From Strix aluco (Eukaryota > Chordata > Aves > Strigiformes > Strigidae), in contig NC_133948.1 in the NCBI RefSeq assembly GCF_031877795.1, forward strand, positions 16,508,948 to 16,572,947: 64,000 bases of DNA. Direction: 5' to 3'. The notes beneath the pieces were generated by a model. That model made no database searches. It was not told the origin of the DNA and saw nothing but the letters and a program-made list of their open reading frames with translations. Each line of letters begins with the position of its first letter. Position 1 is the stretch's first letter. Both the position numbers and the translations under genes were made by a program. Below, piece after piece: positions 24,689-37,500 of this stretch.

Positions 24689-27600
24689 TTAATTCTGAGA
24701 GTTACCCACCACTTTGGGCTGAGTCAAAAGCTCAGCTTTCAACTGACTTTTCCTCTCCAACTTCACATTTCCACCATATCTGAGAAGAAGATTCGGGAAA
24801 AGTATTTTCACAGCACCACACAGCTCTGCAAGCTCTTTGTTCACGGGGATGTCCTAGAGGGGAAAATCACTGCATGTAAGCAAGCATGTGGTATGATTTA
24901 CCCTCCTTCAGAAAACAGATACTGCAATATATCCTGTACTTTCTTAACCCAGACACGGAATTCTGACACAAGGTTGTGAGATCCAGGGCTGTTAGACAAC
25001 ACCACCACGTTACAGGTGACACAGCACAGAGATCATACAGGTGACAGCACAGAGATCACAGGAGGATATTGGTTTTTATGCAAGTTCCCCACTGCACTAC
25101 CAAAAGACAGTGAGCTAAAGTGGATAAAGGTGGAAAGCAAGCAAACAAATAAAAAAAAAAACAGAGAGAAAGTCAGCACAATGCCAGGATGGATAGTAAG
25201 CTCAGAAGAATGGTCTACAGGAATAGAGGTTGAAACAGCTGAAGAGGGGGAGGTACAAGGGACAGGCACTGAATGACAGAGGAAGGCTCAACATTTCAGG
25301 GATCATGAGGTGGCAGGGCAGACATCTGGACTGTTCATAGCAAAAGGTTGTGAAGGACAAGATCCACCTGATTAAATGCTGGTGACTGCAGGGCAAGTCT
25401 TTCCTCCGAGCTCACCATCACGGTCTCCCTACGCAGTCCCCAGTGACACAGTCAGCAGAGCTGAGGTGCAAGTCTCCTCATCCTAACACGGACGTCTGCA
25501 CTTTGGTGTGTTAATTTTGCCTTAAATACCATTGATTAAACCTCCATCTATGAACAGATCTTGTGTCATCACTTCAGACATAGTCACCTACATTGGATAT
25601 GAGTTAGGCAAGACAAATGCCTCCTCAATAAACAACTGAGTAACTGACTTCACTTTTTAGAAATTAAAAGCAGTTGCTAACTAACTCATCCTAAGGGCAT
25701 TAAGTGGCTACTGGCCTGAGACAGAGCCTCTGTTCCAGAAGCGATGCTCTTTGGCAGGGTGTATGAGAGGCCTTGTGCTGAGACCTACCTGGTGACAGAG
25801 GGCTGCCTTCTCAGATCTGGCACCGTTCACAAATGGGCTGGATGTTGAAGTGGAAGCTCTTGTGTCATAGAAGTGCCATTTAGCTTCATTGGAAATGGGA
25901 CAGAAATCCTTTCAAAATTATTTGCACTGTCAGAGCAGAGAGCTCAAGATTCCCAGGGAATTTCTGAATTCACAGGCAGCCAGATTCCTCCCAGTGCCCA
26001 GCACCTTTGCACTGAGGGCTGAGTCCTGCTTCTTCCATACCCTGCTGCTGCCCAGTGCCTCAGCAAGGCCCAGTTTGGGGCATTCACACACCTCGGTGCT
26101 GCTGCAAACACACAGCGTGGGGCCTGGGCACCCACAGGTGTGTCCGTGTTTTCAAGTGGGGGCCATCCCCCCATATACAGTCCTCACTGGGCAGCAATGA
26201 CGACAGAGCCAGAATCCCTCTGGCAGCCCTTCGGCAGCCATACACCACACGTTCAATCTTTCCCTTCCCTTCCCTCTTCTTGCTGGTGTAACACTTACTG
26301 GCAAGTCGAGGATCTCAACGCCAGTGCCAGAATTTGCTTGTAGAGCTTTGAGGACCCCACGGCAGCCTTCGCTCTGCATAGGATTTCTGGTCATCTGCAG
26401 CCAGAAAATAAACAACAGGAGGGGATGTGACAGGTTGGGAGGGTTTTTTTTGTATGATCCTTGGCAGTACCAGTGGTCCCCAGTGGGTGAGATACCAGCG
26501 GGGTTTACTTCAAGTGCCAGTAACAGTGGGCCAAGGGCTCTCAAGCAGCCAGCCCAGTGCCACCCACCATGCCAAGCTGGACACTACTGCTGCAGAAATA
26601 GGCTGGCAGGCTCACAGCAATCTCTGTTCGCCAAGGAAAGTGCTGGATACAAGCCCTCTGTCTTCATGAGAGCATACTGCAACCAGGGAAGCATGGGAGG
26701 AGACAGGCTGGGGCAAGCAGCTCCCAGATTTTGCTGTGGATTTGTTCTAAGGGGCTCCATCCAGCACATACATGCACCAGTGATATTTAAATATGCGTAA
26801 GAGTTTCCAGTACCTTCCTAGGAAAGTTACTCACGTTAAGTCTTTTCAGAGTCTTGTTTTCTTTCAGGCCAGCTGCAATGTGCAGAGCTCCTTCCACCAA
26901 AATACGGTTGCTGCTAAAAACAGATGAAAGGCGTGCTTCACATGCTGAGCTGCAGGTTTTCCATACTCACATCACTCAGACAAAGGATATGCAACCTCCT
27001 GCTTCACCCAGCACTGAAAACATGTTCTATCCGGAGAGAATTTAGAGCAGCTCCTTCCAACTAAACACTTGTATTTGGGAGGTTGGAAGTGGTGAGGAGT
27101 TGCCAAACCCCACAGGCTGACGGAGACAAGGCTGACATGGCTCCACGGCCCCGGCAGTGAGGCTGACCCTGCATTTCCAACAGGGACAGACACAAACGCA
27201 TGCGAGATACACACATGGTCAGCCACACAGACAGAAACACTCAACATTCACACCTCGTCCCTCTCTTTTCCCATACTTGTTCCTCCCCACACCAACTGGT
27301 TTCCTACCCTCACCCTTCGTTTCTCCCCTAAACGTCCCCCAACAGGCCTTCTGCCATTCCCAGATGCTTTTCCCCCACATCCCATAACATATTCCACAGC
27401 CCCTCAGAAGTGACCCCAAGTGTAAGGAGAGGAATTGGGATTTGGGGTGAGACCAGCAGCACTAATATTTTGTAACACTCTCTGCCTTACACACATCCTG
27501 CACTCTGCAGGTAGATCCAAATGGCTGCTGCGGGCTTTGCCCACCACTGCAAAATGGGGGCAGGACCAGAGTCCGACTCACCTAACATTGAGCTCTTCCA

Positions 27601-30600
27601 ACACGGTGTTGGCTTTAAGAGCCTCCCCCAAGGCAGCTGCTCCACTGTTGCCAAAGCCATTGTAGGAAACATCCAGCACTTTGAGGAATATGTTTGCCTG
27701 TGGTGTGACATAAACACACAACTGAAAATCTCCCTGTCCCTTGATTCAACCTTGGAGAAATATCCTGCCTGTGCACTACCATCCCTTCTACTGTCCAAAA
27801 AGCAGTTGGGGCCTTGCTCCCCTAGTCCGTGGATGGCACATGTGATTTGTATTACACAAGAGGTGAGATCAAATTACTTTACTGGTCCACTTCAGCCTAA
27901 GAGGCTGGAAGAACTGTTTGGTATTTTAATGAGAGACTTCTTTCTTTTAGTAGAGTGAAAGCTGTATATAGACTACAAAACAATTTCTGTATTGGTTTAT
28001 GAAGCAGAAGTGAAATGAAACAATTCAAAACATTCATTATCATCATTTTGACTCTAAAATGGGAAAGAACTAGAAACAGAGAAATTAAAACATATGCATG
28101 TATCAATGGACAATGGATTTTACTCTCTTAGTTCCAAGGTCTGTATGACCCCAGATTATAGATGGCTGTTGGACAAGCAAGGGCACAAGTCAAACAGCAC
28201 ATCACGGCATTCACGCTCATTTAAGCAGATAAAGCTTCATGTGTGTTCTCAGAATTTAAAAACAGGAGTAAAAACATTTCCTACCGCCAAGCCTTTGGCC
28301 AAGGCAGCTGCCCCTTGGCTATGGAAATGGTTCCAGTTGATTTTAAGTTCCTTTAATCCAATGTTTTCTGCTATTGCTGTTCCAAGAATTTCACCTAAGA
28401 AAAAATACATGAAGCCAAACAGTTTAAGAGTTAAAAGGATTGAGTTAAAAGGAAGCTCGGGTTAGTTTAGGTATTTCTCTGCAACTGTCTGTATTACCTC
28501 TAGGCAGGCAATTAAAACTACAACATATTATTTTCTTTTATACATTGTTTACCATAAACACAAAGCAGAAGCTGCGGGACATTAAAGCAACAAAACATAT
28601 GTGTTCTCTGACCACAGGTTGCAAAAGCAGTGAAGAGGGAGAGAAAATCCGATCACCGTATCCCAAAGCCAGGGTCTGCTGCTCATGCGTGGAGATCTGA
28701 CTGCACAGGCTCATTCTTCAGCCCACTGCGAGTCTGAAAGCTGACACCAAGCAGCCAGGTAGCTTCCCACAGTCTCTCACCCTTCCCCAGCTCTGGCCCC
28801 CAGCCAGCTGAAGCCTGCTGGTCTGTTCTGCTGGCACAGCAGCCAGCTCTGCTCTCTCCTTAAGCCCTCCCAGAGTTCCTGTGCCATTATAAAATCTGAA
28901 TAGGTTCCTCAGCAAGTGTTCTGTGAGTTTCCAACGAGGCAGGAAAGAAATGAGGTTGTCAACCAGCAAAGAAGGAAACCATTGCTATGCTTGAAGACCA
29001 GAAGACCGGGGAGAGCTGTTTGCCTGTAAAGGCAGCAGGAGGTGAGCAGGAGGATGTAAGGTGGAGAGAAAAGCAGCCACTGCAGCCTTCGAAAGCAGAA
29101 ACAAGGGAAAAAGCATAACTGAACTGTGAAGGAACGAGGTGAATGGCTGGTGTGTTCCTGGTGGCCAGAAGAGATGAGGATTATGGTTGTTGCCTCTCTT
29201 CTGAGCCAGAAAAGCCTACTGAAGACATGGATATTCAAGAAGGAGGCTGTAGCAGGAGAGATTAAGGGTTGTAAAGCAGTGGATGCAGAGAAGAAGGTGA
29301 ATTTTTCATGAAAGACACAATCCGAGGAGAATATGGATCTGACAGACGGCATGCCATGTGGCACAGGAGAGAAAAAATTCAGTATCTCCCTTTTTGAGTG
29401 TGTACCCATCAGACAGGGCTGGAAGTAGAGGGATTTGGAGCACAGTTGTAGGGTGAGACTGGGAGCAGGGAGAAGATTTGTGAATCTTCATCCTGGAGAT
29501 AGTAGCAGAACACATGGCTGGGGTTGCCCAAGGACAGCCACAGATGGAGAAGATGAAGTAAGGTACAAAAAGGAGATGAGCATAAAGGCTGAAAAGTCAG
29601 GGACTAGCAATGACATCATGAGGAGTGTTCTGTAGAAGTGGACAGTCAGGAAGAAAGGATGGGGGAGCTCAGGCCAGCACAAGTGAGACTGGTAAAACCA
29701 GTACAGACAAAGGCCCAGAGAGCAATAACTGGGTTTCATCACATCACACAGCATCCCAGGAGCAGTGACAAGGATGTAATGTTTAAATAACAGCGTGCTT
29801 AAAAATCAGGAGTCAAAGATGCATTAACAAGGTTGAGACCAACAAGAAAAGAAATAGCCAAAGTCACTAGCAAAGGAAGTCCCCAAACCAGAAGCTGTCA
29901 AAGGTGGCAGAGTATCAGGGAAGCACAACTGTCTGCTTGTTCCACTCTCACACCCTCCCCTTGGCACCTGCAATCACCTCTCAGTGACAAGGAGCTAGAC
30001 AGAAGGGCTGTTGGCAAACTCCATTCTGCTGGGGTTTTTCTGCTCTTATTAAGCATTTTACACACCTGTGAAAGCTGACATAATGATCGAGAAAAAAAGC
30101 AAATGATAATTTAGTGAAAGAAAGACCATCAGAACTTGGGAACTAGGAAGAATGAGGAAAGAAACAGAAGAGGTAAAGCTTGCAATGCTGTAAGAAAGGG
30201 CAGAGAATGAAGATGAATGAATGATGACAGCTTGACACTTGGTTTTGTCTACAAAAAGCCAAAAATACTTTTCAGGAAACTAAAAATATTAACCAACCCT
30301 GCTCCCCAAAGTTCTGAAGCAGGCAAGCAACTCATTAAGCTGCATTGCTAAACTGCCACAGCACCCCTCTGTGCAAGTGGCACAGACAGCACTTTACCTG
30401 CTTTGTCACCAAACATGTTGTAACTCAGATCCAGAATTTCCACTTTGCTGTTTGCTGTGATGGCATCCGCTAAATACTTCGCTGCATGATCATCAAATTC
30501 ATTTCCTGAGAGCTGGAGGAACACAATTGTAGTATTTTCTAGAAGCATAGCAGAAAAGGCCTTAGCTCCTTCAACACCTAATTTGTTGTCAGATAAATCA

Positions 30601-33600
30601 ACAGCTGGGGAAAGAAAAAGACATTATCAGCTCATCAAATCGTATCCGATGCCAGGGAGGCACCTGACCTCTACGCTGCAATGGCAGAAGCAGTGCTGGA
30701 CTCAGAGAATAAGAATACTGAACCTAGTCTAACACAGTATTTTAGTAGGAACAACAAAACTTCATTTTTGAATTCACAGCCTGTCCCTGAGATAGGATTA
30801 TTCAAGTTTTGCCACATGAATATGGGACATGAGACAAAAGTGCTCCCTGTCCATCTGTGCTTCCCACTCCAGGTGCAACCTACACTCAGCAAAGTTATAG
30901 CAGGTTTCTTGGCTCCGCATCACGGCTGGAAAAAAAGTGTAGGCTGGGAGAGACAGCGAAGCTAAATGTAACATGAATGGATGTGAAGACAGACACCGAG
31001 ACCCAAATACGAAAGCACGAACTTCTCTGCTCACCTACATACAGGACAAACTTTCCTAGCACAGAAGTAACAGAACCTTAAACCTCTAATACTGAATCCA
31101 ACCACAAAAATAAGGAAATCCCATGTTAACAGGGGTTTCACAGCACACAACCTGTCCCCTTCATCCATGATGACTCCCTGACAAAGCAGATCAGGGTTGC
31201 CTTAGTTATATGAGTTGTGTTATCAGTTGTCTAAACTGACCTCTGTGAATAAAATACATCCTTCAGTGCAGCAACCAGCAGGACTTATAGTGAAGTTCTG
31301 CCTGTATCGTACAGGGGCCTGGAGAGTCAGACACTGAAACAGGAGGTTAATGCAAGTGCTGGAAAATGTGACACAGAGATACAACAGGGCTCCACACAGA
31401 CCCATGCTGGGTCTCCGCTCTGCGCTCTTCGCACAGAAGCACAGCACAGGGACTCCTAGACTGCCTCTGCATGTAACAATCCCAGGTTTGGGTGGGCTTG
31501 TTAGTGCTTCTGGGTACGTGCTGGCACGACCAGCTGTATCCCACCAAACTGCCTTCACTGCTCCTCAGCTCTGCAGAGCCAGCGCAGGACCCTGCCACGT
31601 GTAACCCACCACCCAGATAAGCTGTCCACGTGTAACTGGGAGTTGCTACTTGAATTATGAAAGGCAGGGATACCAACCCTGGAAAAGCAGGGACTAATAC
31701 CATGATCTCTAGACACAACACTGCCTGAGACTGAAATTCAGGAAGCGCTGCTCTGCTTCTGCTCCCCATATCTGTAGTCTCTACAGAGGTACTAGACACA
31801 TGAAATGTCCCTGGGAAGAGCAGATGTGTGTTGCTGCTGGAACAGAGGATGATGGGCTTCTCTTCCCCCTGTCCCTACTTAGAAGCCCTGTTTTCTTAGA
31901 TGCCAATCATGCAAATTCAACTTACAAAGGTTAACCTTTTCTGCTGGCTTTGGCTGAGATAGAGTTAATCTTATGCACAGTAGCTAGTTTGGGGCTATGT
32001 TCTAGATTTGTGCTGAAAACAGTGTTGGTAACACAGGGATGTTTTCGTTACTGCTCAGTGGTGCTTACGCAGCGTCAAGGCCTCTTCCGCTCCTCACACC
32101 GCCCCACCAGCGAGGAGGCTGGGGGGGCACAAGAAGCCGGGAGGGAACACGGCTGGATGGCTGACCCCAACCGACCCAAGGGATGTCACGCTCTTTATGC
32201 TGGCTTCCAGCAGCTTCACAGGAATAACAGCACTGGGCTGACTCCAGTTAGTGGCATCCTAACTTCATAAAAGTAAATGCTAAGAAAACAGATGGAGAAA
32301 GGTGATGAAGCAGCACAGTTTTAAACACTCACCGTTCAAACAGCACCCCAGTTCTGGTACCCTTTTCACACGCACAGAGTCACTATAGCATCAGGATTGG
32401 TTACATCCACAAAGAAGCCAACACAATTTCCTCCTCTACAACAACTGTCTACCAGAGAACGGCAGATGGGAGAATACAAACCTGAAATGTAGCAGTTTTC
32501 TTTCAGCATCTCTGCAATCGCAGCTGCCCCTTCTCCCTGCAGCCAGTTGTCACTCAGGTCTAACGTGAGGATAGAGGTATTGACCATCAAGGAAAGAGCT
32601 AAAGCCTTGGCACCCTGCAACAAAAAAAAACCCTAAACTGGGTCATTTACAGTTTCACCGGGTTCACAAAGCTCTTGTGAATGTTTCTGTTTCAGCTTCC
32701 CTCAGTCTGGCAGGACACGGGGATTTCACAAAGCCATCAGCAGAATCGTGCAAAAAGATTCCCCTTCCAAAATCATTTAAAACTAGACTGAATATGATTT
32801 AAGATATTTCTTTTCATTTGTTATAAAAGAATTAATTTCGCCTTCCATAAAAATGATGGAAAATCCTTCTGCTGTCAATATTCACGACACAGAGGAAAAG
32901 GAAAAGGTCCCAGCCCACAGTGCCTGACGATGTCTCTTTGGACATCACTTCTAGCTGCCAGTCTGAGTACAGCCATAGTAAGCACCCCTTTAGTTTACTT
33001 ATGGCTGCTCTGAATCCTGACCTCAACATTTAAAAAGCCTATATCGTGCCAGTATCCTGATCTGTCAGTGGGAATTCTTAATTTCAAAAATATTTACAAT
33101 TAAACAGATTTATGGCAATGACCTTGTGATTACTCCACAGATACTGCAAAATCAAACTATTTTCTCCAGCCTTGGATATCAGACATAGGAAAATGAACTG
33201 GAAAGGACCTCAGAGAACTATTCCAGATAAAATAACAGAACAAAAAGGTTTATCACCAAAAATTAGTATGAAAGGCTGCACCCTTTTCATGGTCCAAACT
33301 ACACATTTCCAAAATGTCACACCCACAGAAAGCAGCTTTCATGGGTGGGACTACCTGACACGAACCAATGTGTGAATGTGCAAACGGTTTATAATTTCCT
33401 CCTAAAAATATTAATTTAAAAAATGTGAAGTACCCCAGAGGAGACAATACACTCTCAGGTAGAATTCTCAACCCAAGGGGGGACACTTCATCCTCCCTCC
33501 TCCCCTCCTGCATCTGGGGAAGGAGTCAACGCCTGTTCCTAGGCCCTGCCAAACAACCTGCTGACAAATCCCCACCTCGTGGCATAACGCCGGCCCCTAA

Positions 33601-34309
33601 CTGGTATCTGAGCCGCTGGCAAGGCGGGGAGAAAAGGGTCCTTGACACGTTCTTGACATAAAACTTGGGTTGCTCCGATATCCAGAGGCGTTACAACAGC
33701 GTTTTCATTAGTGGGAGAGACAAAACTGACAGTCCCTAGGCTGGGGTGTTTGCACTGGTTTCTGTGGAGGGACCACAGCTAGGCATGCGGGCAGGGTGAC
33801 GGAGGGGACAGCCCCCCCGACGCCCCAGAGCCCCGCAGCAGGTGTCCCTCAGGCGGGGTGATGGTGCCGCCGTCCCTCACCCGCGGGCCCAGGCCACGGT
33901 GCCGCAGGCTGAGCGCGGGGCCCGGCGTGCGCCGCAGGAGGCTGGAGGCCGGGGTCACGCCGCAGGCCCGGCACGCAGCCAGGTACCGGCTCTCTCCCGC
34001 CGGGCCGCCGGCGTCCTCCTCGCCTGCGGGGAAAGAGCGTTGGGGAGAGTTTAACCGAGGGCTCCCCGAAGCCCCACAGCCCGCCGCCGTGTTGCCCTTC
34101 CTACACCGCCACAGCGGGGGCGCGGCCTAGGCCCGGGCCCAGGCCAGGCCGCTGCCTCCCAGAACCGGCGGGACAAACCCGGCGTCCCCTGGACCCACCC
34201 CGGGGACACCGGGCCGGAGCCAGCCCCAGCCGGTGGAGGCCCCTCACGCCGCACCCGAGCTCCCCCTGTCCGCGCTGCTCCCGCCGCCTCCCGCTGCTGC
34301 CGCCGCCAT
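24689..34309 (-). CDS. LRRC74B: LRRC74B, leucine-rich repeat protein
   Basis: Nine exons on the minus strand: 34255-34309, 33881-34023, 32482-32614, 30398-30604, 28285-28394, 27582-27697, 26835-26913, 26299-26394 and 24689-24853; 367 aa (human about 390). After an acidic N-terminus, SRYLAACRACGVTPASSLL (about 31-49) matches the pre-LRR segment. Then come about eight ribonuclease-inhibitor-type repeats (about 60-313), for example LDLSDNWLQGEGAAAIAEML, VDLSDNKLGVEGAKAF and LDVSYNGFGNSGAAALGEAL. A C-terminal cap follows (DIPVNKELAEL). RI-type LRR proteins act as protein-binding scaffolds; no specific role for this one is established. All junctions are phase-consistent. The start at 34309 gives MAAAAAGGGSS and a G|GTGCGG donor. 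An alternative in-frame model starts at 34341 and uses C|GTGAGG. Neighbour P2RX6 is head-to-head. Confidence 0.93.
31942..32192 (+). mobile_element. Endogenous retrovirus LTR fragment (solo, incomplete)
   Basis: The words GATAGAGTTAATCTTATGCA, CAGTAGCTAGTTTGGGGCTA, GTGCTGAAAACAGTG, CACCGCCCCACCAGCGAG and GGGGCACAAGAAGCCGGGAG follow the 5' (U3) part of an LTR I know as abundant in bird genomes. The exact family name is uncertain. No internal region or partner LTR was seen, so it is a broken solo remnant. It lies in LRRC74B intron 3, antisense to that gene. The match to the remembered consensus suggests moderate age. Confidence 0.75.
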
Positions 34310-34580
34310 CGCCGGCCCGGGCCCGCCGCGCTTGTTGCCATGGCGACAGGGCGGAAGGTGAGGGGGTGTGGCTTGGCGGCGTAGCGCGACTGCTAGGGGC
34401 GTGGGGGGGCGTGGCCTGGCCACGAGGGGGCGTGGTCTGGCAATGTGTTGCTATTGTTAGGGGGCGTGGATATGGGCGTGGCCTGGTCACAAGGGGGCGT
34501 GTCCTGGCGGTGAGGGGCGTGGCGGCGCTGCGGCGGGAAGCGCGGGCAGGGCCGGGGCCCGCAGTCCCCCGCCGGCCGCC
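34310..34580. promoter_or_regulatory. Bidirectional CpG promoter LRRC74B / P2RX6
   Basis: Only 271 bp separate the two start codons (LRRC74B leftward, P2RX6 rightward). The interval lies in a CpG island running from about 33.84 to 35.04 kb. It contains an RFX X-box near the LRRC74B end and about seven GGGCGTGG / GGGGTGTGG boxes between 34371 and 34530, which fit SP/KLF binding. No TATA box is seen. Shared control is inferred from the spacing. Confidence 0.7.
34334..34347. promoter_or_regulatory. RFX X-box
   Basis: GTTGCCATGGCGAC matches the palindromic RFX X-box (GTTGCCATGGYAAC type) at all but one position. RFX factors drive ciliary genes. It lies 25 bp upstream of the preferred LRRC74B start codon and about 235 bp upstream of P2RX6. 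The ATG of the longer LRRC74B frame falls inside this palindrome, which favours the shorter start. Confidence 0.7.
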
Positions 34581-37500
34581 ATGACGGGCGGGGCGCCGGG
34601 CCGGCTGTGCGGCGGGCTGCTCGACTACAAGACGGTGAAGTTCGCGCTGACGCGGAATCGGCGGGTCGGGCTGCTGCACCGCCTGCTCCAGCTCGGCGTG
34701 CTGGGCTACCTGCTCGGGTAGGGCGGTCCCCTCCCGCCGCGGCGAGCCGGCCGCCTGTAGGGCCACGGCCCTCCCGGAGGCGGTGAGGGCGGTCGGGGGT
34801 CCCCTCAGCGCGCCTCGCCCCCGCCCCTCCGCAGGTGGGTGCTGCTGGTGCGGAAGGGCTACCAGGACACCGACCCTGCCCCCCGCGCCGCCGTCGTCAC
34901 CAAGCTGAAGGGGGCGGCGGTCGCCGAGGTGGGGGGCGCGGGCCGGCGGCTGTGGGACGCGGCGGACTACGCCCGGCCCCCTCAGGTACGGCCGGGCCCC
35001 GCGCTGTTGGCGCCTCAGCCGCCCCGGGGGGAGGGAGGTGGTTGGCAAAAGCTGTGGTAAAACCCTGTGGGAAAGGAAAGGCGAGGTTAGCATTGTAAGT
35101 TACAAAGCCAAAAACAAAAAGAAAATTTGTTGTTTGTTCTGCTGCTGAGGAGTGTGACGGTGTAAATCCCCTGTTGAAGGTGCCTTCTTGCTTCCTAGGG
35201 AGAAAATGTGCTTTTTCTGGTGACCAATTTCATCGCTACAGCAAAGCAAGCTCAGGGCACCTGTCCTGAGGTAAGTGAGCTGTGCTGTTCTTAGGCCAGC
35301 ACTGCGCTGGGCTTAGATTTATAAAGTGCTGCTCTGTAACGGTACAGGAGCTCAGCAGAACCCAGCGCAAGACCAGATAGAAGGGAAAAATGGAGTTTTA
35401 TTCCAGACAAAGCTGTTTCCCCTTGTTCTCATTGCTTTATAGACCTTACTCGCTCATTTGCACTTGCTCTACCCTACCTGCATGAACTGAGATGTGTATC
35501 CAAGCAGTCTGGCCAGAATCTTTTTTGGTGACCGGAAGGACAAGGGACGCAGTCTGCTGGGGCCTCACCAGCTTTCTGGTCTTCTTGAGGGGTGGTGACG
35601 CTGTTTGCTCTTTACAGGCTTTCCGCTGCCTTTGGACAAGGCTGAGCTGTGTTGCCCCATTGCTATTCCATCTCTGCAGTGCAGCTGGCATCAGCACTGC
35701 CATCCCCAGCTAATACTTCTGTGACCTGTGTTCCTTCTTGAGCCTCACACATCCTTGGTTTCTTGACTTGCTGCTCCATTCTCTTACCTCTGTTCTGCCA
35801 TTTTTCCTGATGCTGTTACACACACTCCATGGAACTTGTGTCACATTTCCTTCATAGCTCTCTGCTGCAGGACTACTATCCTCTCCATCTTAGTGTCCTA
35901 TTTTTAGGAGGAACGGAGCACAAGGTTGTTTCCTAGTCAGCCAACACTTAGTGGTATATGTTCTCTGGGAGAAATCTTCCCTTTAAGGCTGGATTCAGGC
36001 CAGCTTCTCAACTGAACTCTCCAAGGCTGGACCCTGCTTGGCAGACAGGAGCAAATGTCTTTTAAGCTAAGTCACTGCTGGCAGCTTGTTCCTGAGCCAA
36101 GCACTGTTTGTCCTAATGGTCCCTTCGGCTTTTTCTGTGGCCTGCTGTGCCGTGCCCAGCCTGATCCTGCTTCCCAGCCTGCCCTGTGCTGCAGGCTGCC
36201 GGGCTGCGCTGCTCTCCAAACACAGCCCGAAAGCTGCAGGAGAGGAGGCGCAAGCCCTGTTTTGGGTTGGGGAAAATGGTACTAATGATCCCTCTTTAAA
36301 ATGTTGAGAACTCCTGAAGTACTGATAGCTGCAGGAACATCCCTAGGGGAAGACATGTGCAGTAGAGCATTTCAGGGCTCTCTCACAGGCAGTCATGGGC
36401 ATCTCTGAATGCTTATTTTTGCAGTGTGCAAGCCAAGGATACAGAGAGAGCAGAGCATTTCATCCCATTACAGTGCTGTGGTGTGTCTGGGTGCCTGTCA
36501 CAGCCCTCACCCCCTGCTACTCTCCAGTAGTTTCTCAGTTCCTGGCTTTGGGGCTGTGGCTGGCATTTATGTTTGGGAAGCTTTGAAGATTTAGGAGTGA
36601 CAGATTTTGACTTTGCAGGAAGTTCTGAATATTCTTGATTACCAAAGTATTCTGTGCTGACATACGAGGGAAAAGTCTGTCTGGGGCCGGAGGCAGCACC
36701 TGAGCACAGGACGGGTTGTTTTAGCGGCTGATGTCTGTGTTGAGCTCAGTTCTGTGGCTAAGCTGTGACTTCTCTCTGAGGGAGACCTTTCGGTGTTGAT
36801 CTCAAATACTTTGCGTGGTTGGAAACCCTCTGCCTCTGTTCGCAAGGCGCTCTGAAGGTTAATGAAGGTGATCAAAATAGACTTAGAGCCAAAGGCATTA
36901 GTCAGACAGTGCATCCGCTCTGTCCGGGCGCAAGTCTGGGGCAAAGGGACCATTTCACTTAAATCATGGTCTCTAGCACATCCAGCTGTGCACAGCTCTT
37001 ACCAGTCCAGATGCTGCTGGTGGATGTGCACATGAGTGGCACTGGTCACAGCCCTGAGCAACGCAGGACTGTGTCTGAAGGGGATGAGGGGCAGGTGTTA
37101 GATTTTGGGAGAAGCATTATCCTTTTTTGCTCACATGTGATGCTACTGGTGGTTTGCTCTCCAAGAAGGTGCACTTTGCTTCCTGGCCCCTGGTACATGG
37201 CTGCATAGCTGTTGAGGGCTGGGAATCAGCAATTGTTTCTAATAAGATTAAGAATAAAATCATTCTCTACCCACGTATTTGTGACTACAAAAAATAAATA
37301 TAAACCTTTCAGCCATGAGGTTCCTAGTGTTTATGTACAGATCTCTGCTGTCAACACAAGCACCTCTTTGCTGCCCCTGTCTGAAATCACACCTGTCCCA
37401 GGAACACAAATGCTACAAACTCCAAGCAGTGTCTGATCTCTGCTGTGAGCACCTTGGGGCATGTCTTCTAAAAACATGTAGTAGTTCACCTGCTTGTCAA

